Below, piece by piece: positions 45,583-53,319 of a DNA stretch of 64,000 nt. The stretch comes from Halalkalibaculum roseum (GTDB lineage: Bacteria; Bacteroidota; Rhodothermia; Balneolales; Balneolaceae). The position numbers were made by a program, and so were the translations under genes. How positions within the stretch are numbered: the first letter of the stretch is position 1; each line of letters starts with the position of its first letter. Location: assembly GCF_011059145.1 (NCBI RefSeq), contig NZ_JAALLT010000004.1:483715-547714 (forward strand), given 5' to 3'. The notes under the pieces are model-generated. The model saw nothing but the letters and a program-made list of their open reading frames with translations, was not told the origin of the DNA and ran no database searches.

Positions 45583-45672
45583 AGGCCATAAGTTTTGTAT
45601 ATTCTTCTACCTGATGAACATCGTTTGATTTTGAAGCGATGCTAAGAAGCAAAATGATAATAAAATAGAAAG

Positions 45673-47043
45673 GTGAGAACGTTGAAATTTGATGAACTAA
45701 ACTTGAACCCTTCTGTACTAAAAGGGCTGAACGACCTGGGAAATACGAATCCGACTTCCCTACAAGAAACGATAATTCCTGCATTTCTGGATGGTAAAAA
45801 CGCATTTGTAAAAGCCGGTGATATCCAAGGTAAGGTTGAAGTTATCTCCATTACCACCGTTGATACCATTTCCAAAAACAAGGACGAAAAAGGTACACTG
45901 GTACTGGTATTAACACCCAATCCCAAAGGTGCCCATCATATCGTGGGGCAAATCTCTGAACTGGCCAAACACGAAGAAGTCACCACCGCTACTATTGATA
46001 TGGACGGCGATCGGGAAGCACAGGAAAAAGCCGTTCTGAACGGTACTTCCGTACTGGTGGCCAACCCCGGCAGACTCCTGGATATCATGGAGGATAACCT
46101 CTTTATACTTCGAAATGTGAAATTCCTGGTCATCGATGGCCTGGATGAAATGATTGATATCGGTCTTGAAGAGCAGCTCAAAAAGATCAAAAAACGGGTG
46201 ATGAGTGAGTCTCAGAAACTGTTGTTCACCAATGAGCTGAATAATAATGTCAAGTCACTGGCCGATAACTTTCTGGAGAGTCCTGCACTGATAGGCTTCG
46301 AAAACCTGGGTTCAAACGGACAGACGCTTCAGGGCCCGCCAGAAGTATCTAAAGACCTCAGTCAGGGTTACATCAATGTACCGAGCCGGATGAAAATTAC
46401 TACTCTTATGGCTCATATTGAAAAAACACCGGCCGACAAGTGTGTTATTTTTACGGCCTCCAAAAGGGGAACAGACAGGCTCTACCGTATATTCAGAAAA
46501 AATAATATGAAGGTGACCAGCCTTCATGGCAAACTCTCTGATGAGAAGCGATCACAGCGTTTTGCCAATTTTGCCAATGGCGATGTACAGTTCCTGCTGG
46601 TTTCCGATATCTCAGCCAGTGAACTGAACCTTGACAAGGTCACCCAAGTCATTAATTACGACGTGCCTAATGACCCTGATGAATACAAGTATCGGGCTAA
46701 CCTGGTGGGAGCCGGCAAAGCGTCCCGAATCGTGTCACTGGTTTCGAAACAGGACCAGAGTGATATCCGGGAACTTAAAAATGAAATCGGTCAGTCACCC
46801 GAAGAGTTGCCGCTTCCTGAAAAGGTTGTTGAAAAGCTTGAAGAACGTAAGAAGAAGGGCAAAAAACAGAAAAGAGACAGCCGACCCAAGAGGGGGAGCA
46901 AGGGCAAGAAAGAGAAAAAAGAGCGTAGCAAGAACAAAATGGAATTGCCTCGTCCAAGTTATGAAAAACTGAGTGGCGGCCGCACGGGAGAAGCAGATGA
47001 GCGAACCGGCGTTGTGGAGTTTTTCCGAAAACTGTTTTCCTAA
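45673..47043 (+). CDS. DEAD-box helicase fold protein lacking all catalytic motifs (pseudohelicase)
   Basis: A 456-residue protein with both RecA-like domains of an RhlE/CshA-type DEAD-box helicase and a very basic C-terminal tail (about 385-430). The fold landmarks survive: Q-motif-like PTSLQ at 27-31, NPGR at 131-134, VIFTASKRGTDRLYRIF at 258-274. The chemistry does not: motif I is AGDIQGKV at 48-55, DEAD is DGLD at 155-158, SAT is TNE at 186-188, motif V is SDISASELNLD, and HRxGRxGR is YRANLVGAG at 340-348. ATP hydrolysis is not expected; RNA binding by fold and tail is plausible. The start is GTG at 45673 or TTG at 45682 (after AAGGTGAG), the second giving the usual MKF start. Confidence 0.85.
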   Translation: MRTLKFDELNLNPSVLKGLNDLGNTNPTSLQETIIPAFLDGKNAFVKAGDIQGKVEVISITTVDTISKNKDEKGTLVLVLTPNPKGAHHIVGQISELAKHEEVTTATIDMDGDREAQEKAVLNGTSVLVANPGRLLDIMEDNLFILRNVKFLVIDGLDEMIDIGLEEQLKKIKKRVMSESQKLLFTNELNNNVKSLADNFLESPALIGFENLGSNGQTLQGPPEVSKDLSQGYINVPSRMKITTLMAHIEKTPADKCVIFTASKRGTDRLYRIFRKNNMKVTSLHGKLSDEKRSQRFANFANGDVQFLLVSDISASELNLDKVTQVINYDVPNDPDEYKYRANLVGAGKASRIVSLVSKQDQSDIRELKNEIGQSPEELPLPEKVVEKLEERKKKGKKQKRDSRPKRGSKGKKEKKERSKNKMELPRPSYEKLSGGRTGEADERTGVVEFFRKLFS

Positions 47044-47071
47044 CCTCCTGACCTGAAATTGAATAACCTAT

Positions 47072-47105
47072 TAACCCTCCAAGGGTCAGGACCCTTGGAG
47101 GGTTA
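47072..47105. terminator. Hairpin of the ACCCTCCAAGGGT family behind the pseudohelicase
   Basis: A perfect 16-base stem, TAACCCTCCAAGGGTC and its complement, with a two-base AG gap. It lies 28 bases after the gene and shares the 13-mer with 26323 and 39736. Confidence 0.7.
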
Positions 47106-47142
47106 GTTATAGCCTTTCCTCTTTTTTCGATGCTTCTTAAAC

Positions 47143-47185
47143 AAACAGACCTCCAAGATTCGGTAACCCTGGAGGTCTGTTTTAT
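47143..47185. terminator. Second hairpin between the convergent pseudohelicase and oxoamine synthase genes
   Basis: A 13-base stem, AAACAGACCTCCA and TGGAGGTCTGTTT, with a 14-base loop and T-runs on both strands. It can end transcription of the oxoamine synthase gene on the minus strand. Its CCTCCAAG and CCCTGGAGG pieces look like a decayed copy of the neighbouring family. Confidence 0.65.
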
Positions 47186-47218
47186 AATTGGTCAGTAAGA
47201 ATTATTGAGTGCCTTTCA

Positions 47219-48454
47219 TCAGGCAGTCATCTTTTTCTTTTCGCTGGCAGAGGCAAAGACCACATCCTTAATGGCTTCAAAGCCTTTCAGCGTCTTTTCA
47301 ATATGTTCATCCGTATGTGATGCTGTCGGAATCAATCGGATCAGTACGGTGCCTTTGGGCACTACCGGGTAGGCAACACCGCTTACAAAGACGCCGTGCT
47401 CTTCACGGAGCTTGCGCATGATCAGCTGACACAGTTCAGTACTTCCTTCTGTTAAGACAGGAGTTACCGGACACTCAGCAGGCAGTACATTATAGCCCAT
47501 ATCAATGAGACCCTGACGCAGCTTGTTGGTGTTTTCCCAAAGCTGCTCTCTCCATTCGGGATGGTCCTGAATAAGCTTGAGACGCTTGCGTGCGGATTCC
47601 ACAATAGGCATGGGCACCGACTTGGCAAAAATCTGGCTTCGTGTATTTGCCTTTAAAAATTCAACGACGCGCTCTTCCGTGGCAACGAAAGCCCCGATTA
47701 AGGCAAAAGCTTTAGCAAAGGTACCGAAGTAAATATCAATACCGTCCTGGCAGCCGAGGTGCGTTCCTGTTCCAGAACCGTCTTTCCCCATGGTTCCTAC
47801 ACCGTGAGCATCATCCACCAAAAGGCGGAACGGATACTTCTCTTTAAGAGCAATGATCTCTTTCAATATCCCAAGATCACCGGTCATACCAAAGGCTCCT
47901 TCCGTTACAACCAGAATTGAGGAGTTAGGCTTTTTATTACGGTGGGCTCTTTCAAGCTGCTTTTCAAAACTTTCAATATCGTTGTGCTTGAAGACTGATT
48001 TATCGGCCATAGCCAGCTGTTTTCCGTCTACAATACATGCATGGCTCAGTTCATCATAGATCAGAAAGTCGTTGCGGTCAACCAAGGCGTGGATGACACT
48101 CATGATTCCCTGGTAGCCGTAATTCAGCAGCAGTGCCGATGGCTTGTGTACAAAATCAGCCAGTTCTTTTTCAAGGGCTTCATGCTGATCGGAATTACCC
48201 GTCATCAATCGAGCACCCATCGGAGCACTAAACCCATACTTTGCAGCGGCTTCTGCATCATATTTTAAAACTTCTTCTTTATTCCCTACACCCAGATAGT
48301 CATTGATACTCCAAACAATAACATCCTTGTCATTAAACTTCATTACCGGACCGAGCGGGCCTTCCAACTTGGGATAGGTATAATAACCGTATCCTTCTGA
48401 AGTAAATTCGCCGAGGGGACTTGGCCTGTCCTGAAGCTTTTCAAATAAATCCAT
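47219..48454 (-). CDS. Alpha-oxoamine synthase, serine palmitoyltransferase type
   Basis: A 411-residue PLP enzyme of the AONS/KBL/SPT family. The lysine that holds PLP is Lys248 in FGTFAKAFALIGAF, the stacking His is in YDELSHACIVDG (138) and VDDAHGVGTMG is near 213. The N-terminal YTYPKLEGPLGPVMKF and ARLMTGNSDQHEALEKELA fit the serine palmitoyltransferase branch found in sphingolipid-making Bacteroidota, which condenses serine with a fatty acyl-CoA. Biotin (BioF) or 2-amino-3-ketobutyrate (Kbl) enzymes are alternatives; no bio or tdh gene is near. Confidence 0.85.
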   Translation of the reverse strand: MDLFEKLQDRPSPLGEFTSEGYGYYTYPKLEGPLGPVMKFNDKDVIVWSINDYLGVGNKEEVLKYDAEAAAKYGFSAPMGARLMTGNSDQHEALEKELADFVHKPSALLLNYGYQGIMSVIHALVDRNDFLIYDELSHACIVDGKQLAMADKSVFKHNDIESFEKQLERAHRNKKPNSSILVVTEGAFGMTGDLGILKEIIALKEKYPFRLLVDDAHGVGTMGKDGSGTGTHLGCQDGIDIYFGTFAKAFALIGAFVATEERVVEFLKANTRSQIFAKSVPMPIVESARKRLKLIQDHPEWREQLWENTNKLRQGLIDMGYNVLPAECPVTPVLTEGSTELCQLIMRKLREEHGVFVSGVAYPVVPKGTVLIRLIPTASHTDEHIEKTLKGFEAIKDVVFASASEKKKMTA

Positions 48455-48680
48455 ACCCGTTCACTGTATTTCTAATGTTCGAATTAAGATGAGTTTACAC
48501 ATAAAAATAGGCCGTCAGAGCCTTGTAAAAAGATTTTAAAAATAACCAAAATTCGCCGTTTCTCAAAAACGATTGCATTTACAAGTTTGTGATAAGAGGT
48601 CCTATATATGGTGTTCTTTGGCCAAATATATGTGATATTTTCCGCAATTACCCACTAATGACCAGATTTCATCTTCTTAT

Positions 48681-49439
48681 ATGTCAAAACCCGATAAAAA
48701 GATCCGCCTCACAGTACACGGTTCCCTGAATGATTTTCTGGATAAAGGGTTATCGGATCCCACCCGTCTGACGATCTCTTTTGAACTATCACCCTCGGTC
48801 TAGGACCTTATGGAATCTAAAGGTATTCCACATACGGCAGTATTCCGGGTTCTGGTCAATGGCGCACCGGAATCGGCAGATTATAATGTTATGCCAGACG
48901 ATGAAATTGAAGTCTTCCCAATGGAAGAAGTGGATCCTGATGAGCTTGAAACGATATTCTCGTCTCCTCCCGCTTTTATCGCCGACAGCCATTTAGCAAA
49001 GCTGGGTCGTGACCTTAGATTATTGGGGATTGATACCTTAATAAATGAGGAAAAAGAAGATGCAGAGATCATTCGCCTGTCAAACAATGAGAAGAGAATG
49101 ATACTCACCCGGAACCTGAACCTGCTTCGGCACGGCTCCACACAATACGGGTACTGGGTACGTTCCGAAGATCCTGACCAACAATTGGATGAGGTTCTCT
49201 CCCGCTTTAATCTGTTTGAAATGATTCAACCTTTCAGCCGATGTATGACCTGCAATGGTATGCTTGACGAGGTTTCACCGGAGGAGGTACGCGAAGAAGT
49301 TCCTCCGAAGGTACGTGAGTGGTGTGACCAATATCACCGATGTAAAGACTGCGGTAAAGTTTACTGGAAAGGTTCCCACTATGACAAGCTCAAGGAGAAG
49401 GTCCAGAGGGTTATTAATAAGATGCAGAGACAGGGCTAA
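48681..49439 (+). pseudogene. Mut7-C ubiquitin/RNase protein interrupted by an in-frame TAG
   Basis: From ATG 48681 the frame reads a ubiquitin-like Mut7-C-ubiq domain (KKIRLTVHGSLNDFLD) until codon 41, TAG at 48801-48803, and then continues without shift for another 212 codons (DLMESKGIPHTAVFRVLVNG). The stop falls where relatives have Lys (SVKDL), so one AAG-to-TAG change explains it. The second domain is the Mut7-C RNase with FIADSHLAKLGRDLRLLG, RCMTCNGML and CKDCGKVYWKGSHY; its LTRD Asp is Asn (LTRNLNLL). An internal ATG at 48810 could make a 209-residue product lacking the first part. Either a recent nonsense mutation, a sequencing error, or readthrough. Confidence 0.82.
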
Positions 49440-49454
49440 ATGGTAAGAAAAGTT

Positions 49455-49557
49455 GTTGTCATCCCGGACCCCGATCCGGGATCTATTAAGAACTCCGGAT
49501 CAACGCTGTAGCTTTAACTTCTACTAAGGATCCTGAAACAAGTTCTAAATGACAACG
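49455..49557. repeat. MITE-like 103-bp element with terminal inverted repeats
   Basis: It begins with GTTGTCAT and ends with ATGACAAC, perfect 8-base inverted ends. Near the left end is a hairpin CCCGGA-6-TCCGGG (49463-49480). Between them are AT-rich bases and a second GATCCTGAAAC segment. No open frame is inside. It looks like a short non-autonomous intergenic repeat. Confidence 0.6.
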
Positions 49558-49600
49558 GAATTGACCCCATTTCACTACCGCGTGACAGTTAAGTTATTAA

Positions 49601-49640
49601 CTCTGTGATCCACCGAGCTTCTCTGTGTCGCTCTGTGGAA
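49601..49640. repeat. 10-base-period repeat (CTCTGTG units)
   Basis: Four consecutive decamers: CTCTGTGATC, CACCGAGCTT, CTCTGTGTCG, CTCTGTGGAA. On the other strand the core is CACAGAG. The same period and core recur at 52323-52362. It ends just before the 3' end of the minus-strand PLP decarboxylase gene. Confidence 0.65.
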
Positions 49641-49643
49641 TAG

Positions 49644-51083
49644 TCAGGCACTCACCAGTTCACCTAGTTCCAAAACCACCTCAACCAACTCATCGATATG
49701 CCTTCGCTCCGTACGATGGTTGATAAAACAAACCCGCATGGCTGTCGCTCCATCGATTTTGGTTCCTGTCAGAAATACTCTTCCATCCTGCTCCACGTGG
49801 TGAATAAGCTCATCATTAATCTTATTCAACTCCTTTTCGTTACGTTCCGCTCCGGGTGACCGATACCGAAAACAGACAATCGACAATGGGGCGGGTGCCA
49901 TCAGTTCCAGGCTATGCTCTACTTTGATTTTCTCTACCAGGTATGCTGCCTTGTCAATATCCTCTCGAATTGTCTCTCTGATTTTTTGGGCACCGTAGGC
50001 TTTGAGGGTCATCCAAACTTTCAGCGCCTTGAACTCTTTGGTCAGCGGAAGGTTATACTCCATCAGATCCGTTCTTGCATCACCGGTTTTGTCGGATTTT
50101 AGATAGTCGGGAATAGTACTAAAAGTGGCCCGTAAGTGCTCCGGGTCCTTAACCAGCACTCCGCCGGCTTCAAAAGGCACAAACATCCATTTATGGGGAT
50201 TGATTACCACAGAATCCGCGCGTTCAATACCGTCAAACAGGTGACTCACGCCCGATACTGCCGCAGCGGGTCCACCATATGCCGCATCCACATGGCACCA
50301 GATATTGTGCTTTTCACAGATATCAGCGACTGCATTGAGATCATCAACAGCCCCTGTATTTGTGGTTCCCGCTACGCCAATTCCGCATATAGGATGGAGG
50401 CCATTTTCTTTGTCCTTCCCGATCGCTTCATCAAGGGCGTCAGGGATGATACGTTGTTCTTCATCCACAGGAATTTTTCGCAGATATTTCTTACCAAGCC
50501 CTAGCATATCAACCGCCTTGTCAAAACTCGAATGGCCCTCAGCCGAGACATAGACGGTTTGAGGCGGACTCCCATATACTCCTTCTTCAGCCACATCTAC
50601 CGGCGATTTGATCTTTCTTGCCACGGCCAGGCAGTTAAAATTGGCGACAGACCCTCCGCTGAGTAATACCCCCGCACTGGTCTCGGGATAGCCGATAAAT
50701 GCTGCCACCCATCGCATGACCAGCCGCTCCATTTCGGTGCTGACCGGGGAAGAGTGCCATTTCAAATTATTCTGATTTAGTGAAGCCTTGATCATCTCAG
50801 CAAGCACAGCCACCTGGTTCCCACCGCCGGTTATGTAACCGAAATATTTGGGTCCTGCGCTGTTGGTAATACTCTCCAGTACCTTTTCACGCACTTCAGA
50901 GAGCACGCTCTCTATTTCAGAAGACTTTTCCGGTAAGGGTTCGTCAAATAAGGCTATGACCTCCCCGGCGGACTTACCGGCAAATACTCTTTTATCTGAT
51001 TTCTCTTCATAGTATTCAGCTATAAGCTCTCCGGCTTCTTCAATCCATCGCTGAAATTGACGGGTAGGTACATCAAGACTCAT
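49644..51083 (-). CDS. Group II PLP-dependent amino acid decarboxylase
   Basis: A 479-residue enzyme of the aromatic-L-amino-acid/glutamate decarboxylase family. PLP Lys298 lies in VVINPHKWMFVPFEAGGVLV, the HVDAAYGGPAA block (264-274) supplies the pyridine-nitrogen Asp, and GGSVANFNCLAVAR near residue 143 binds phosphate. The substrate is likely an aromatic or acidic amino acid. A role in amine formation, in siderophore precursors or in acid stress is possible; no neighbour narrows it. Confidence 0.88.
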   Translation of the reverse strand: MSLDVPTRQFQRWIEEAGELIAEYYEEKSDKRVFAGKSAGEVIALFDEPLPEKSSEIESVLSEVREKVLESITNSAGPKYFGYITGGGNQVAVLAEMIKASLNQNNLKWHSSPVSTEMERLVMRWVAAFIGYPETSAGVLLSGGSVANFNCLAVARKIKSPVDVAEEGVYGSPPQTVYVSAEGHSSFDKAVDMLGLGKKYLRKIPVDEEQRIIPDALDEAIGKDKENGLHPICGIGVAGTTNTGAVDDLNAVADICEKHNIWCHVDAAYGGPAAAVSGVSHLFDGIERADSVVINPHKWMFVPFEAGGVLVKDPEHLRATFSTIPDYLKSDKTGDARTDLMEYNLPLTKEFKALKVWMTLKAYGAQKIRETIREDIDKAAYLVEKIKVEHSLELMAPAPLSIVCFRYRSPGAERNEKELNKINDELIHHVEQDGRVFLTGTKIDGATAMRVCFINHRTERRHIDELVEVVLELGELVSA

Positions 51084-51220
51084 TCTGCTGCGTATCTAGA
51101 ATTTATAAAATTAGATGTGATTACTTTGAAAGCACAAAGTTGAGATTGGCAGTCGCCTTTCCATTAGTCTTTAAACCATCCTGGAAGGGTCAGGAGCCCG
51201 CCAGCATATCAACATTAATT

Positions 51221-52189
51221 TTAATCGGTGTCAACCCAGCTGTAACTCACAAAAGCGAATTTCTTGCTGTCAAGTGACCAGGAAGGCACGTTGATGGTAC
51301 CCTGTCCACCGAAGAGTTCAACCACTACTTCAGGTTCACCGCCTTCTATAGGCATAAGCCGAAGCACCACATCTTTGTTGGGCGGGTGCCCTTCCACGCT
51401 TGCATCGTAGGAAAGAAAGACAATATGGTTTCCATCCGGCGATGGATGCGGGAACCAGTCACCATACTCCTCATTGGAAGTAATCTGTTCTACGCCGGTT
51501 CCATCCGGTCGCATACGGAATATCTTCATCACACCCGTACGAACCGAGTTGAAATAGATCCACTTTCCGTCCGGTGTGTATTCGGCGCCATCGTCCAGGC
51601 CTTCCGCAGTTGTTAGCCGAGTCTCTTCTCCACCATTCACGGATATGGCATAGATATCAAATTCGCCGTTGCGCTGGGCCGGGTAGACAAGAGTTTCACC
51701 GTCGGGTGACCAGCCGTGCCAATAGGATGGAGCTTTTTCAGTTACCAGGCGCGGCGTACCTCCTGTGGCGGGCATAACGTAAATTTTAGATCCTTCTCCC
51801 TCCGGTGAATGGCTGATAGCCAGCATGCTGCCATCCGGTGAGAAGCCGTGGTCGTTATTGCAATTATCGGCAAAGCCCGTATCCAGCTGCTTGGGCTCGC
51901 CACCTTCTACTGGAATGGTATAAAGCCTACCGTTGCTGTTAAATAAAAAATAGCTGCCGTCATGTGACCAGTTGGGCGCCTCAATATGGTCTTTGACCTG
52001 ATATACAACTTCGCGCTCACCGGTTTCGATATTATAGGTTTCCAGGCTGCTTTGGAGAACTTTGCCCTCCGGCTGTTCTGCGTTGTCCTGGGCATATGCA
52101 TTCAGGGCCCAAAGCATGCTGAAGCAAAATGCAAGTAGACAAGCGCCGGTTTTCAGGATGGTTGATTCTGTTTTGGTGTTATTCCACAT
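51221..52189 (-). CDS. Secreted TolB-like (WD40-like/DPP-type) beta-propeller protein
   Basis: A 322-residue exported protein with a signal peptide ending in ALNAYAQD and six or so propeller repeats of the TolB type: [101 protein letters not shown]. No peptidase domain follows, so it is a stand-alone propeller. Function unknown; ATG at 52216 is an alternative start. Confidence 0.82.
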   Translation of the reverse strand: MWNNTKTESTILKTGACLLAFCFSMLWALNAYAQDNAEQPEGKVLQSSLETYNIETGEREVVYQVKDHIEAPNWSHDGSYFLFNSNGRLYTIPVEGGEPKQLDTGFADNCNNDHGFSPDGSMLAISHSPEGEGSKIYVMPATGGTPRLVTEKAPSYWHGWSPDGETLVYPAQRNGEFDIYAISVNGGEETRLTTAEGLDDGAEYTPDGKWIYFNSVRTGVMKIFRMRPDGTGVEQITSNEEYGDWFPHPSPDGNHIVFLSYDASVEGHPPNKDVVLRLMPIEGGEPEVVVELFGGQGTINVPSWSLDSKKFAFVSYSWVDTD

Positions 52190-52308
52190 TGTTACGCCTT
52201 TCTTTTTTGGGTTCATTTACTCCTTTCATAAATAACCAACAGCCGGGTAAAATGCACTACTCAAATTTGTAAACTAAAATCGAAATTTTAGATCTGTGGA
52301 ATGGTGCC

Positions 52309-52362
52309 CTCTGTGTTTGTACCACAGAGTTGCACTGAGAAGCACGGAGGGTCACAGAGAGG
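52309..52362. repeat. 10-base-period repeat with inverted lead (CACAGAG units)
   Basis: CTCTGTG at 52309 is followed by four exact decamers: CACAGAGTTG, CACTGAGAAG, CACGGAGGGT, CACAGAGAGG (52323-52362). It lies just outside the left hairpins of the transposase unit and shares core and period with 49601-49640. Confidence 0.65.
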
Positions 52363-52393
52363 ATTGTGGTTGATAAATATACCCGCCTTGTAA

Positions 52394-53165
52394 AGGGCTA
52401 AAGCCCTGTTGCAATTCATTATATACACTATCCTCCCTGCCCTGAAGGACAGGGCAACTGAACATATTTCTCATTTTGGTATAGACCCCAGTTAACGCAC
52501 TTAGGATTTTGAAAGATTATTTTCGAATTTAAATCGATCAATAAATTCATAATATTCATCCAGGTATGTTTTGCGACGATGGTGTTTCTCCTGATTTTCA
52601 ATATATCGGTATACTCTTTCTTCATGCGAACGGCTAACTGATACCGCAAAATAGTCATCCTGCCAGCCAAAGTGCTCTGCCCAAAATAGATTCCTGTTAG
52701 CCCAATACGACGATTCTCCCTTAATCAAATTCATTACCGTTGCCACATTTTGATCAGTTGATAAAGAGATAAGAGCATGCAGGTGATCAAGCCAACCGTT
52801 GATATTAAGTAGATGAATGTTCTTTCCCGTGGCATATTCCCGAATGTGACAGCATAAAGCATCTTTATTAAACTTGCTCATCAAAGGTTTCCTTTCTTTG
52901 ACCGACCAAACAGCATGCAAAACCAGCCGAGTATAAGGCATAATGTGTTCAGATAAATTATTCTTTGGAATAACTGTTAGACCGACAAATTGAGTATTCC
53001 TTACAGCCCGGTTTACAAATTATCAGCCTCCTTTTACTATAAGTTTGGTACAAAGCCAAGTAGGTTCATTCTAGCAAACTGCCCCATTATAGCCTCCAAT
53101 CATTGCCCCGTCCTTCAGGTCGGGGAATAAAAAGATATTCTTCAATCTACTAGGGCTTTAGCCCT
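52394..53165 (-). mobile_element. Composite RAYT-like element: Y1 transposase between inverted double-hairpin units
   Basis: The left unit (52394-52456) is AGGGCTAAAGCCCT followed after 30 bases by the stem TGCCCTG-5-CAGGGCA. The right unit (53105-53165) is the same in reverse: a CCCCG...CGGGG stem around CCTTCAGG, then 26 bases, then AGGGCTTTAGCCCT. Aligned as inverted repeats, the outer 15 bases are identical and the inner CCTGAAGGAC segment is conserved. The gene at 52501-52941 lies between them. IS200/IS605 ends have hairpins in direct orientation, so the inverted arrangement is more like a BIME around its transposase. Confidence 0.75.
52501..52941 (-). CDS. IS200-like Y1 transposase (HUH)
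   Basis: A 146-residue single-domain Y1 transposase. The HUH motif is in GWLDHLHALISL (about residues 65-76), with ERVYRYIENQEKHHRRKTY at the C-terminal part holding the catalytic Tyr, and WQDDYFAVSVS in front of it. This group cuts single-stranded DNA at hairpins. The gene is complete with an ATG at 52941. It is flanked by inverted double-hairpin units, not by the direct subterminal hairpins of IS605. Confidence 0.9.
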   Translation of the reverse strand: MPYTRLVLHAVWSVKERKPLMSKFNKDALCCHIREYATGKNIHLLNINGWLDHLHALISLSTDQNVATVMNLIKGESSYWANRNLFWAEHFGWQDDYFAVSVSRSHEERVYRYIENQEKHHRRKTYLDEYYEFIDRFKFENNLSKS

Positions 53166-53319
53166 TACCCATTTCCGAACGGTTGAAAGTGGATCCCTGT
53201 TCACACAAGAGGCTTACAAACAAGCTGTACAAGACCATTTTTCTCAAATTACGATACCCATATTCTCTTCCAAAATTCGTATATTAACCTGTTTATTCGA
53301 ATGTTAAGTTAATTCCTGA
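52942..53319. other. Intergenic region between the transposase and uvrA
   Basis: About 380 non-coding bases. It includes the right double-hairpin unit of the mobile element (53105-53165) and, beyond it, an AT-rich stretch that should carry the uvrA promoter. No other gene is visible. Confidence 0.6.

Noticed and set aside
52501..52941. Standard IS200/IS605 insertion sequence
   Set aside because: The flanking hairpins are inverted and doubled, unlike the direct subterminal hairpins of that family, and no tnpB is present.
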